Shown one piece after another: positions 28,758 to 37,093 of a stretch of 64,000 nucleotides of DNA. This stretch comes from Uliginosibacterium gangwonense DSM 18521 (lineage in GTDB: Bacteria > Pseudomonadota > Gammaproteobacteria > Burkholderiales > Rhodocyclaceae). A model generated the notes under the pieces. The model saw nothing but the letters and a program-made list of their open reading frames with translations. It was not told the origin of the DNA and made no database searches. Every line of letters begins with the position of its first letter. The first letter of the stretch is position 1. The stretch covers positions 40,188 to 104,187 of the forward strand of contig NZ_KB892834.1 of NCBI RefSeq assembly GCF_000373965.1. The letters are read 5' to 3'. The translations under genes were made by a program, and so were the position numbers.

Positions 28758-29453
28758 GTGACCACCGACCCTTCCATGCATTTGCTGCACCATCGCAGCA
28801 TCTTCATCCGCCAGATCCGGGCACGGCCACGGCTTTCCCTTTCGCTTGCTTTTGGCATAGCAACAGGATTGCTGTTTCCCCTCGCACTTGCGCCGCATCT
28901 TGCCAGCCGTCTACTCATCGCGTGGAATGCGGGCATCTGGCTCTACCTACTGCTGGTGGGTGTCATGATCATGCGTTCGTCTTCCGAACGCATGCATTGG
29001 CGCGCCAGAGTACAGGACGAAGCCCGGCTGGTCATCCTCAGCGGCGTGATCCTCACCTCACTGGCCTGTTTGGCGGCAATCGTGGCAGAACTGGGTGTAG
29101 CCAAGGACACGCAGGGGGCGATACGCGTCGGACACCTGACACTCGCTGCCGCCACGCTCGTGGCATCGTGGTGCTTTGTGCATCTTACATTTGCCCTCCA
29201 CTATGCCCATGACTATTACATAGACCTGGGGCAAGGGGGCGATGGCGGACTCAACTTCCCCGGCACACGGGAACCCCATTACCTCGATTTTCTGTATTTC
29301 TCCTGTGTCATCGGAACATCCGGCCAGACTGCAGATGTGTCTTTCTGCTCCAGCCGGATGCGCCGCACAGGGCTCGTGCATTGCATATTGGCCTACATTT
29401 TCAACACAACCGTGCTGGCACTCACCATCAACATTGCATCAGGGCTGTTCTGA
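28758..29453 (+). CDS. DUF1345 family membrane protein
   Basis: A 231-residue protein with about five transmembrane helices and the DUF1345 signatures WNAGIWLYLLLVGVMIM, WCFVHLTFALHYAHDYY and YLDFLYFSCVIGTSGQTAD. The start is read as GTG 28758, six bases after a strong AAAGGAG box, rather than the ATG 14 codons upstream that has none. Function is unknown. The family is distantly reminiscent of small cation channels, but this is not established. Confidence 0.83.
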   Translation: MTTDPSMHLLHHRSIFIRQIRARPRLSLSLAFGIATGLLFPLALAPHLASRLLIAWNAGIWLYLLLVGVMIMRSSSERMHWRARVQDEARLVILSGVILTSLACLAAIVAELGVAKDTQGAIRVGHLTLAAATLVASWCFVHLTFALHYAHDYYIDLGQGGDGGLNFPGTREPHYLDFLYFSCVIGTSGQTADVSFCSSRMRRTGLVHCILAYIFNTTVLALTINIASGLF

Positions 29454-29474
29454 TGTGTCCACACGCATTGCCCA

Positions 29475-30176
29475 TCAGCCAAATTTAACGAACATCTTGG
29501 CATAAGGCGCTTTGACTTTGGCAATCGCCTCCCGGATGCGCGCTGCATCGCGGGTGAGCACGGCGGCCTTGAGATCAGCGACGGACTTTTGCAGTGCGGC
29601 CAGCATCACGCCAAACTCGGTTTGTTTGGCATATTCCGGCGGCGCCTCGGTTTTCAGCCGCTCGGCCAGAAACGTCAGCACGCCGGTCTGCGCGATCAGT
29701 TCGTCCGCACCCTCGGGCCTGTCAAGCGCTTTCGGCCCTTCTGTCAGCACCCATTCCATCTGGGCGTGGTAGGCGTTCATATGATCACTATAAACCACCA
29801 CGTTGTTACGGTGGCGCAGCGCAGCGATGATGTCACGCGCATGTTCAAGGGTTTCATGCGCCTCGCCCAGTTGATTGGCCTCAATTTCGTGCTCAGCCTT
29901 TTTGTAGACCTTGTCGACCTCGGCGAGTGACTGGGCAAAACCGGCATCCCGATCATAAGGAGCGGGAGGGCTGGCAAATGCAGTGGCAAGCTGCGCCCAC
30001 CCCTGCTGCGCCTGCTTCACGGCTTGCAAGGCTTCGGCCTGGGCATTGCTGTTCGTTTTGAACAATGCGATCCGATAAGGCACATAGCTGGCCTGTATTG
30101 CATCAGTCACGGCATCGGCTGCGTGGGCGGCCCCAAAAGCGCAAAGCAGACCAAGCATTACGGTGGGCTTGAACAT
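29475..30176 (-). CDS. Periplasmic helical protein of unknown function
   Basis: A 233-residue exported protein; ATG 30176 gives a signal peptide (MFKPTVMLGLLCAFGAAHA). The mature chain is helical, with SYVPYRIALFKTN and a His-containing segment VVYSDHMNAYHAQMEWVL, and no cysteines for heme. I do not recognise a family. Its orientation and position next to the Gly/His-rich secreted protein and a two-component system suggest joint regulation. Confidence 0.68.
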   Translation of the reverse strand: MFKPTVMLGLLCAFGAAHAADAVTDAIQASYVPYRIALFKTNSNAQAEALQAVKQAQQGWAQLATAFASPPAPYDRDAGFAQSLAEVDKVYKKAEHEIEANQLGEAHETLEHARDIIAALRHRNNVVVYSDHMNAYHAQMEWVLTEGPKALDRPEGADELIAQTGVLTFLAERLKTEAPPEYAKQTEFGVMLAALQKSVADLKAAVLTRDAARIREAIAKVKAPYAKMFVKFG

Positions 30177-30248
30177 GAGATCACTCCTTATCAAATCATT
30201 CCATCCTGCCCCCGGCCCACCAGGGTAGCCGGGGGCGGCAGGCGATCA

Positions 30249-30671
30249 TTATTTGATCAGGCCACGGGCCTTGAGGTTGTCACAGGCATTCTGACGCGGG
30301 GCAGGCAATGTGACCCCTTTGTCCTTGGCGCGGGATTCCATCGTGCTACGGAATTCGGCCTGCACTGCCTTGCATTCATCATAGGTCTTGACGGCACGCA
30401 TCTTGGCTTGATGGGCAGTGCGTTCTTCCGAGGTCATGAGCGCGGCGCCACCACGCCCGCCATTCTGACCACCGTGCATGCCGTGACCACCGTGGCGGCC
30501 CATGCCACCGCCCTGGTTGCCTGCGCCCTGGCCTGTTCCATTTTGCATGCAGTTGCGGCCCTGCCCCATGCCACAGACGGCGTTGGGGGCGCTTTGCGTC
30601 TGGGCCAGCACCGGCACGGTGAGTACGGCGCCAAACAGGGCGATGAGAGCGATACGGGTAATGTTTGTCAT
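30249..30671 (-). CDS. Small secreted Gly/His-rich protein
   Basis: A 140-residue protein with signal peptide (MTNITRIALIALFGAVLTVPVLA), a Gly/His/Met/Asn-rich low-complexity middle (about 40-75) that could bind metals, and a helical end, LMTSEERTAHQAKMRAVKTYDECKAV, seen in uncharacterised periplasmic proteins of betaproteobacteria. Four cysteines could form disulfides. It is divergent from the response regulator with two similar repeat motifs in between, so it is a candidate target of that system. Confidence 0.7.
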   Translation of the reverse strand: MTNITRIALIALFGAVLTVPVLAQTQSAPNAVCGMGQGRNCMQNGTGQGAGNQGGGMGRHGGHGMHGGQNGGRGGAALMTSEERTAHQAKMRAVKTYDECKAVQAEFRSTMESRAKDKGVTLPAPRQNACDNLKARGLIK

Positions 30672-30686
30672 GATGATCTCCGTGGT

Positions 30687-30701
30687 TGTTACACTGGGTA
30701 A
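30687..30701 (+). promoter_or_regulatory. Response-regulator-like motif, site 1
   Basis: TGTTACACTGGGTAA closely matches TGTTACAGTGGGTTA at 30811. It lies 16 bp upstream of the minus-strand gene starting at 30671, in the shared promoter region of that gene and the response regulator. Binding is inferred. Confidence 0.35.
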
Positions 30702-30810
30702 GGGGAAGGATGTGTTTCGTCCGTCCTTGATGCGTATTTAAGATCACAGATGTAAGCGAGGTGTTGCATCCAGCAGCCGTTTTGCATCGCCCGGTAACAC
30801 TTGGCGAAGC

Positions 30811-30827
30811 TGTTACAGTGGGTTACA
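30811..30827 (+). promoter_or_regulatory. Response-regulator-like motif, site 2
   Basis: TGTTACAGTGGGTTACA contains the half-sites TGTTACA and GGTTACA with starts 10 bp apart, a spacing typical of OmpR-family dimers. A further GTAACA lies inverted at 30794. It is 67 bp before the response-regulator start. Confidence 0.38.
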
Positions 30828-30893
30828 AACAAGACCACGGAGCCCGCAAAAAGCGCGTTTAATCCACTCAGAACCTGTCGCGATATACCAAGT

Positions 30894-31634
30894 ATGGAAA
30901 AAGCCGATTGCATCCTGATTGTTGATGACGACCCGGAAATCCGCCGCCTGCTGGTCGATTACCTGGCCCGCAACGGTTTCGAGGCGCACGCTGCACGCGA
31001 TGGCCGCGAGATGTGGCGTGAGCTTGAACGCCACGCGGTCGACCTGATCGTGCTGGATCTGATGCTGCCGGATACCGATGGCCTGAGCCTGTGCCGCGAT
31101 CTGCGCGCCAAGCCGGGGCACGGCAATATCCCGGTGCTGATGCTCACCGCGCGTGGGGAGGATACCGACCGCATCATCGGCATCGAGATGGGGGCGGATG
31201 ACTATCTGGTCAAACCCTTCAATCCGCGTGAGTTGCTGGCCCGTATCAAGATGATTCTGCGCCGGACCCGAGCGCTGCCGCCCAACCTGCGGCCCGAGCC
31301 TGCACGCTGCCTGGGCTTTGCCGGGTGGTGTCTGGACACGGCCACTCGCGTGCTGACTGCGCCGGATGGGGTGGTCACACCGCTGTCCGGTGGTGAATAC
31401 CGCTTGCTGCGCATCTTTCTGGATCACCCCAACCGGGTGCTCAACCGCGATCAATTGACGGAGATGATCCACGGCCGCGAGGCCGAACCCTATGACCGCG
31501 CCATTGATGTGCAGGTCAGCCGCTTGCGCCAGCGCCTGCGTGACGACAGCCGTGAGCCCATGCTGATCAAGACAGTACGCGGCGAAGGCTATGTGCTGGC
31601 CAGCTCCATCGAGGTACGCGACTCATGCGCCTGA
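30894..31634 (+). CDS. OmpR-family DNA-binding response regulator
   Basis: A 246-residue protein. The receiver domain has the acidic pair in LIVDDDPE, phosphoacceptor Asp55 (LDLMLPDTDG), Thr in LMLTARG and Lys in YLVKPF. The C-terminal winged helix (LSGGEYRLLRIFLDHPNRVL ... RAIDVQVSRLRQRL) is of OmpR type. ATG 30894 is selected over an upstream frame. It overlaps the sensor kinase by 10 bp, which indicates a coupled pair. Confidence 0.93.
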   Translation: MEKADCILIVDDDPEIRRLLVDYLARNGFEAHAARDGREMWRELERHAVDLIVLDLMLPDTDGLSLCRDLRAKPGHGNIPVLMLTARGEDTDRIIGIEMGADDYLVKPFNPRELLARIKMILRRTRALPPNLRPEPARCLGFAGWCLDTATRVLTAPDGVVTPLSGGEYRLLRIFLDHPNRVLNRDQLTEMIHGREAEPYDRAIDVQVSRLRQRLRDDSREPMLIKTVRGEGYVLASSIEVRDSCA

Positions 31635-32971
31635 ACTGGCTTCCCTCCAGCCTGTTTGCGCGCCTTGCGCTGATTCTGCTGGCGGGCCTGTTGGCGGCCC
31701 AGTGGGTGAGCTTCTGGCTGCAGTCAGATGAACGCGCCGTGGCGGTTTCCCAGGCGCGCGGGCTGAATTTTTCGGATCGCATTGTGGAAGCCGTGCGTGT
31801 GCTGGAGGCTGCCCCTGCCTCCCAGCGGGAAGCCACTATCGCTGCCCTGCAATCGGCAGCCCTCCAGGTACGCATGATCAGCGAGGATCAAGTCTCCCCC
31901 CACGCCCCGCAAGGCCAGATCCGCATGATGATTGCCGCCCGCCTGGGCAGCGAACGGGAGATCCGCTCACCCGGCGGCCAGGGCGGCATGGGCCACCATC
32001 AGCGCGGCAACGCCGCACGCAGCTTCGATGTACGCCTGAACGATGGGCAGTGGGTGCGGATCACCGCCACACTCGAGTCTGACCCGCCCGCCCTCTCCTC
32101 CAACCTGATCACCCGCCTGCTGCTTACCTTGGTCATTGTGCTGGCGGTGGTCATACTGGCCCTGCGCCAGATCAGCCAGCCACTACAGCAACTGGCACAG
32201 GCGGCAGACAAGCTGGGCTACGATCTGGACGCCCCACCGCTGGCCGAGCAGGGCTCCACCGAAACACGCCGTGCCGCACAGGCCTTCAACCGCATGCAGG
32301 GGCGCATCAAGCGCCTGATTGACGAGCGCTCACGTGCGCTGGCGGCGGTCTCGCACGATCTGCGCACCCCCTTGACCCGCCTGCGCCTGCGCGCCGAGCT
32401 GGTGGAAGACGATGACTTGCGTGAGCAGATGGCCGCCGACATGGATGGCATGGCCGCCATGCTGGACGCCACCCTGGATTACCTGCGCAGCCTGCAGGAA
32501 ACCGAGCCCCCATGCCGCATCGACATGAACGCCCTGCTGCAAAGCCTTGCCGAAGACGCCGCCCTGCTGGGCAAGGCTGTCGAGGTAAGCGGCTGCACCA
32601 CCGCGCCCTATACCGGGCGGCTCACGGCACTGCGGCGGGCTCTGCAGAACCTCATCGACAATGCCATCAAGTACGGCCAATCCGCCCGGATCAGGCTGGA
32701 AGACAACCCTGAAGCGCTGCTCATCAGCGTGGAGGACGATGGCCCCGGCATTCCGCCAGAGCAACTGGGGCGGGTTACCGAACCGTATTACCGGGTGGAT
32801 GCCTCGCGCAACAGCGCAACCGGCGGCATGGGGCTGGGGCTGTCCATCGTCAAGGACATTGCCCTGCTGCACGGCGGGGAGCTTCTGCTTGCCAACCGCG
32901 CTGAAGGCGGGCTGCGCGCCACCCTGATACTCCCCCATGTGAGCACAGATCACACACTCAATCCGGCTTGA
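31625..32971 (+). CDS. EnvZ-like sensor histidine kinase
   Basis: A 448-residue membrane sensor with two transmembrane helices (about 8-28 and 160-182) bracketing a periplasmic domain of about 130 residues, which includes a GGQGGMGHHQRG patch that might bind metal. A HAMP region follows, then the H-box VSHDLRTPL (His244), N-box NLIDNAIKYG, G1 DDGPGIP and G2 GGMGLGLSI. It resembles EnvZ-type kinases. The signal is unknown. Confidence 0.92.
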   Translation: MRLNWLPSSLFARLALILLAGLLAAQWVSFWLQSDERAVAVSQARGLNFSDRIVEAVRVLEAAPASQREATIAALQSAALQVRMISEDQVSPHAPQGQIRMMIAARLGSEREIRSPGGQGGMGHHQRGNAARSFDVRLNDGQWVRITATLESDPPALSSNLITRLLLTLVIVLAVVILALRQISQPLQQLAQAADKLGYDLDAPPLAEQGSTETRRAAQAFNRMQGRIKRLIDERSRALAAVSHDLRTPLTRLRLRAELVEDDDLREQMAADMDGMAAMLDATLDYLRSLQETEPPCRIDMNALLQSLAEDAALLGKAVEVSGCTTAPYTGRLTALRRALQNLIDNAIKYGQSARIRLEDNPEALLISVEDDGPGIPPEQLGRVTEPYYRVDASRNSATGGMGLGLSIVKDIALLHGGELLLANRAEGGLRATLILPHVSTDHTLNPA

Positions 32972-33083
32972 TTGCAGACACCGGCTACAATGGAGCACAC
33001 CCAGGCCATTTCAACGGGTGCGCCAAACCGCAGTTTCAAGGATAATCCGCGCTCGCATATCTCTGCCCGCAGTGCACATACAC

Positions 33084-35003
33084 ATGAATGTTTTGTTTGA
33101 AGAGGATGGCGCGTTCAAGACCGCCACTATCCTCAGCGATAACGACACCTCCCTGCAGGTGGAAACCTCCACCGGCAAGCGCGTCAAGCTCAAGACAGCC
33201 AACGTGCTGCTGCGCTTTACCACACCCGCCATCGGCGAGTTGCTGGCACGTGCCGAGACCGAAGCACAGGGGATGGAAACCGAGTTTCTGTGGGAAATGT
33301 GCGGGGATGATGAATTCGCCTTTGCTGATTTCGCTGCAGACTATTTCGGCCATGCCCCTTCGGCCATTGAAGCCACCTCGGTCCTGCTCAAGCTGTTTTC
33401 CTCACCGATCTACTTCCACCGCAAGGGCAAGGGGCGCTTCCGCAAGGCGCCGACCGAAATCCTGCAAGCGGCCCTGGCTGGGGCCGAGAAAAAGCGCCAG
33501 CAGCAGGAACAGGTGGAGCGCATGAAGACAGAGCTGCTATCAGACAAGCTCCCGGCAGAGTTCCCACCGATGCTGCAACAGCTACTCTACCGCCCGGATC
33601 GCAACCGCCTGGAAACCAAGGCACTGGAAGCCGCAGCAGAAGAAAGCGGGCAGAGCATTCCGCGCCTGCTGCTCAAGGTAGGGGCGCTGCCCTCCAGCCA
33701 CGACCTGCACCTGGGCCGCTTCCTGTTTGAATACTTCCCGGAAGGCACCGACTTCCCGGCTGTGGTGGCCCCACCGCTGCCAGACGATCTGCCGCTAGCC
33801 ACTGTGCAGGCCTTCTCGATCGACGACGCCACCACGACCGAAATTGACGACGCCTTCTCGCTCACCCGCCGTGAGGAAGGGGGCTGGAAGGTCGGCATCC
33901 ACATCGCCGCCCCCGGCCTGGGCATCCGCCCCGGCTGCCCGATTGATGCGATTGCCCGCAAGCGCCTGTCGACGGTGTACATGCCCGGCAACAAGATCAC
34001 CATGCTGCCCGACGATATTGTCTCCGCCTACACCCTGGGTGAAGGGCAGGCACGCCCTGCCTTGTCGCTGTACGTGGAGGTGAATGCCGACTACAGCATT
34101 GCAGGCCAGCACAGCATGATCGAGCGCGTGCCCGTAGTTGCCAACCTGCGCCACCACGACATCGAACCGCTCTTCAACGATGAAACGCTGATGGGCGACC
34201 TGCCCGACGCCCCCTACATGCCCGAACTCAAGGTGTTGTGGGAACTGGCTACCGTGCTCGAAGCCGGGCGCGGCAAGCCTTCAGCCAACCAGAACATGCT
34301 CGACTACAACTACTACGTGGATTGGGCACAGGAAACGCACGACGGCCCCGGTGTCGTCACCATCGACCGGCGCAAGCGCGGCTCGCCGCTGGACAAACTG
34401 GTCGCCGAACTGATGATCCTAGCCAATTCCAGTTGGGGCAAGCTCCTGCACGAAGTGGGCATCCCGGCCATCTACCGGGTGCAAACAGGCGGACGTGTGC
34501 GCATGAGTACCGCTGCCGCCCCGCACGACGGGCTGGGGGTAGATTGCTATGCCTGGTCGTCCAGCCCGCTGCGCCGCTATGTGGACCTGTGCAACCAGTG
34601 GCAGTTGATCGCCCACCTGCGCGGCGAAGAACCGCCGTTCCCGCCGGGATCTGCCGAACTGGCGGCGGCGATGAACGACTTCGACCTGACCTACTCGGCC
34701 TACAACGAATTCCAACGCGGCATGGAGCGCTATTGGTGCCTGCGCTGGCTGAGCCAGAACAAGCTGAAGGAAACCACCGCCAAGGTGCTGCGCGAGAACA
34801 TCGTGCGCCTGGAGGAAGTGCCCTTCGTGTTCAAGCTGCATTCGCAGCCCGCCGGAGTCAATCCGCACGACCGCGTCCAATTCGCTCTCGAAAAGATCGA
34901 CCTCATCGATATTGACCTGCGTGGCAAGTACCTCGCCACGCTACCGCCCTTGGTGGCAGACGATGAGACGGGCGGCGAAGAAGGCGAAGAGCCGCTGGCG
35001 TAG
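33084..35003 (+). CDS. RNB domain exoribonuclease (RNase II/R-like)
   Basis: A 639-residue protein; ATG 33084 (MNVLFEEDGAFKTATIL) is chosen over a longer frame. The N-terminal part is specific to this subgroup. The RNB catalytic domain begins near residue 240 and has the Mg2+-binding aspartates in IDDATTTEIDDAFS. Later markers are RLSTVYMPGNKI and SSPLRRYVDLCNQWQL. It lacks the cold-shock and S1 layout of full-length RNase R. The function is 3'-5' degradation of RNA, inferred from family. Confidence 0.9.
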   Translation: MNVLFEEDGAFKTATILSDNDTSLQVETSTGKRVKLKTANVLLRFTTPAIGELLARAETEAQGMETEFLWEMCGDDEFAFADFAADYFGHAPSAIEATSVLLKLFSSPIYFHRKGKGRFRKAPTEILQAALAGAEKKRQQQEQVERMKTELLSDKLPAEFPPMLQQLLYRPDRNRLETKALEAAAEESGQSIPRLLLKVGALPSSHDLHLGRFLFEYFPEGTDFPAVVAPPLPDDLPLATVQAFSIDDATTTEIDDAFSLTRREEGGWKVGIHIAAPGLGIRPGCPIDAIARKRLSTVYMPGNKITMLPDDIVSAYTLGEGQARPALSLYVEVNADYSIAGQHSMIERVPVVANLRHHDIEPLFNDETLMGDLPDAPYMPELKVLWELATVLEAGRGKPSANQNMLDYNYYVDWAQETHDGPGVVTIDRRKRGSPLDKLVAELMILANSSWGKLLHEVGIPAIYRVQTGGRVRMSTAAAPHDGLGVDCYAWSSSPLRRYVDLCNQWQLIAHLRGEEPPFPPGSAELAAAMNDFDLTYSAYNEFQRGMERYWCLRWLSQNKLKETTAKVLRENIVRLEEVPFVFKLHSQPAGVNPHDRVQFALEKIDLIDIDLRGKYLATLPPLVADDETGGEEGEEPLA

Positions 35004-35014
35004 AATCGCAAGCC

Positions 35015-35986
35015 ATGTCTGCGCCCAAACCACCTTCATCCAAGAGCACCGCTGCCCGCCCGGCAGCGGCACAAGCTCCGCACAAATCGTCGCATAGCGG
35101 CAAGGCCCGTCGCGTGCGCAAACCCAGCCCTATCCGGCCCGCTTATGCCCTGCCGGTGGCAGTCGTCATCTCTCTTGTTGCCCACGCGGTGATGCTGGCA
35201 ACCGGCTTTGTCGGCTTGCCTGCCGGCCCCAAGGTCAACCGCGACCAGGGGCTGCAGATCGTACTGGTCAATGCCAAGCACGCCCAGTCATCCAAAAATG
35301 CAAAAGTGCTGGCCCAGGCTGACCTGGATGGTGGGGGCAATACAGACCAGAATGTGATGCCCAGCTCACCGTTGCCGCCAGACCCTGATCGGCGCGAAGG
35401 TGATAGCCTGGTGGAAGCGAAAAAGCGCCAGGTGGAACTAGAGGCCGTGCAGCGCGACCTGCTGACCGCAGCCAAGGGCAAGACCGATACTGAAACGGTC
35501 GAGAAGAAAAAGAAGTCCGACGAAAACCCCACCGAGACCGACCCCAGCCCGCCGGGGATCGACATGGTCCGAGCCAGTGCCATCGCCCGCCAAGCCGCGA
35601 TTGTGGACAAGGCGCTCAAGGAATATGCCTCGCGTCCGCGCAAGGCTTTCGTCGCCCCCACCACCAAGTACGCCTCACACGCCCAATATGTAACGGCCTG
35701 GAGCACAAAGGTGGCACGCGTGGGCGAGTTGAACTTCCCGCGCAACCAAGTCGGCTCGCTGTATGGCAGCGTGCAGGTACACATCGAACTGAGCGCAGAA
35801 GGACGGCTGGTAACGCTGGAAATTGTGCGCCCGGATAAGGACCCGAAGATCAACGATGCCGCCCTGCGGATCATCAAGATCGCCGAGCCCTATGCACCGT
35901 TCCCGCCCGAAATCCGCAAGGAATATGACAGGCTGGAATTCGTGCGCACACTGACCTTCACCCGCGACGACGTTACAATGCAGTAA
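35015..35986 (+). CDS. TonB-family protein (energy transducer-like)
   Basis: A 323-residue protein with a basic N-terminus, one membrane helix (ALPVAVVISLVAHAVMLATG), a charged, Lys/Glu-rich linker with KKKKS stretches rather than the usual Pro-Glu/Pro-Lys repeats, and a TonB C-terminal domain (GELNFPRNQVGSLYGSVQVHI ... EPYAPFPPEIR). The start ATG lies 11 bp after the RNB gene. No exbB/exbD are adjacent; a separate complete Ton system is 6 kb away. Confidence 0.85.
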   Translation: MSAPKPPSSKSTAARPAAAQAPHKSSHSGKARRVRKPSPIRPAYALPVAVVISLVAHAVMLATGFVGLPAGPKVNRDQGLQIVLVNAKHAQSSKNAKVLAQADLDGGGNTDQNVMPSSPLPPDPDRREGDSLVEAKKRQVELEAVQRDLLTAAKGKTDTETVEKKKKSDENPTETDPSPPGIDMVRASAIARQAAIVDKALKEYASRPRKAFVAPTTKYASHAQYVTAWSTKVARVGELNFPRNQVGSLYGSVQVHIELSAEGRLVTLEIVRPDKDPKINDAALRIIKIAEPYAPFPPEIRKEYDRLEFVRTLTFTRDDVTMQ

Positions 35987-36099
35987 GAAGCCATAACAAA
36001 ATAGTTCTGGCGTTGTTACGCCGCCTTGCCGTACTACTTGTACTGTCTGCGGTGGCGCGCCTAGCCAGAACCGTTGCACTCCATTTTGTTACGGCTTCT
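35986..36099 (+). repeat. Dispersed palindromic repeat, family B copy 1
   Basis: A 114-bp element bounded by imperfect inverted arms, AGAAGCCATAACAAAAT on the left and ATTTTGTTACGGCTTCT on the right, with inner TTCTGGC/GCCAGAA arms. The centre contains a hairpin around GTACTACTTGTAC. A shortened relative occurs in reverse at 47282-47355. It begins at the stop codon of the TonB-family gene and could act as a transcription end or a MITE. Confidence 0.75.
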
Positions 36100-36211
36100 A
36101 CGCAGGTGCGCCTTCCCGGCGCCCTGTTTGCAACCTTGGCTCACCGCTCCCGGCTCGACAGAGCATGGGAATTGCTACACAATCAGCCTCTTTGCTGATT
36201 TTGACGTCATC

Positions 36212-37090
36212 ATGTTTACCCGCCAGTACAGTCGCCCGGTGGCAATTATGGTCATGGTGCTCTGCACCCTGTTGTGGAGCATGGCGGGCGTCATGACGCG
36301 GCACCTGGAAGCCGCACGCAGCTTCGAAGTCACATTCTGGCGCAGCACCTTCTGTGCAGTGTTTGTCGTACTCGCCCTAAAGTTCAGTGGCGGAGAACAG
36401 GCGCTGGCTTCGCTGCGGCGACCCAGCAAAAGCCTGTTGATTTCCGGTGCCTTGTGGGGCGTGATGTTCTGCTGCTTCATGATCGCACTCACGCTGACCT
36501 CCACCAGCAACACCCTGGTTGTCAGCAGCGCATCCCCTTTGCTCACGGCGCTGCTCGCGCGCTTTGTGCTGCGCACACCGATCACGGGCGCAACATGGTT
36601 TGCGATTGTGATGGCCGTGGCAGGCATGGCCTGGATTTTCTCAGGCGGGGTGGCAGCAGGTAATCCGCGCGACGTGCTTGGCATGCTGATTGCATTGAGC
36701 GTGCCTCTCGCCTCGGCCATCAACATCATCACCTTCAAACACAGCGGTCACGCGGTCGATCTGGTGCCCGCCGTATGCCTGGGTGCTGTGTTTTCGGCAT
36801 TGGCGATGCTGCCGCTGGCGTGGCCCATACAGGCCTCTGCCCACGATATCGGCATACTCGCCATACTCGGGGCCTTCCAGCTCGGGCTGCCCTGCATGCT
36901 GATGGTGGTGGCCTCCCGCAGCCTGAGCGCACCACAGATATCGCTGCTCGGCCTGCTCGAAGCCCTCTTCGGCCCGCTCTGGGCATGGCTGGGCGCTGGG
37001 GAAATCCCCACCGCAGCCACCCTGCAAGGTGGCTCGGTGGTGATTGCAGCACTGGTGCTCAATGAACTGCGTCAGTTGCGCCGCACCTGA
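36212..37090 (+). CDS. EamA family (DMT) transporter
   Basis: A 292-residue, ten-helix permease made of two EamA repeats; hallmark segments are LLWSMAGVMTRHLEAARSFE, FWRSTFCAVFVV, and QISLLGLLEALFGPLWAWLGAGE. ATG 36212 is preferred to the earlier in-frame start, which would extend into the palindromic repeat. The substrate is unknown. It is convergent with the 5'-nucleotidase gene. Confidence 0.87.
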   Translation: MFTRQYSRPVAIMVMVLCTLLWSMAGVMTRHLEAARSFEVTFWRSTFCAVFVVLALKFSGGEQALASLRRPSKSLLISGALWGVMFCCFMIALTLTSTSNTLVVSSASPLLTALLARFVLRTPITGATWFAIVMAVAGMAWIFSGGVAAGNPRDVLGMLIALSVPLASAINIITFKHSGHAVDLVPAVCLGAVFSALAMLPLAWPIQASAHDIGILAILGAFQLGLPCMLMVVASRSLSAPQISLLGLLEALFGPLWAWLGAGEIPTAATLQGGSVVIAALVLNELRQLRRT

Positions 37091-37093
37091 TCG

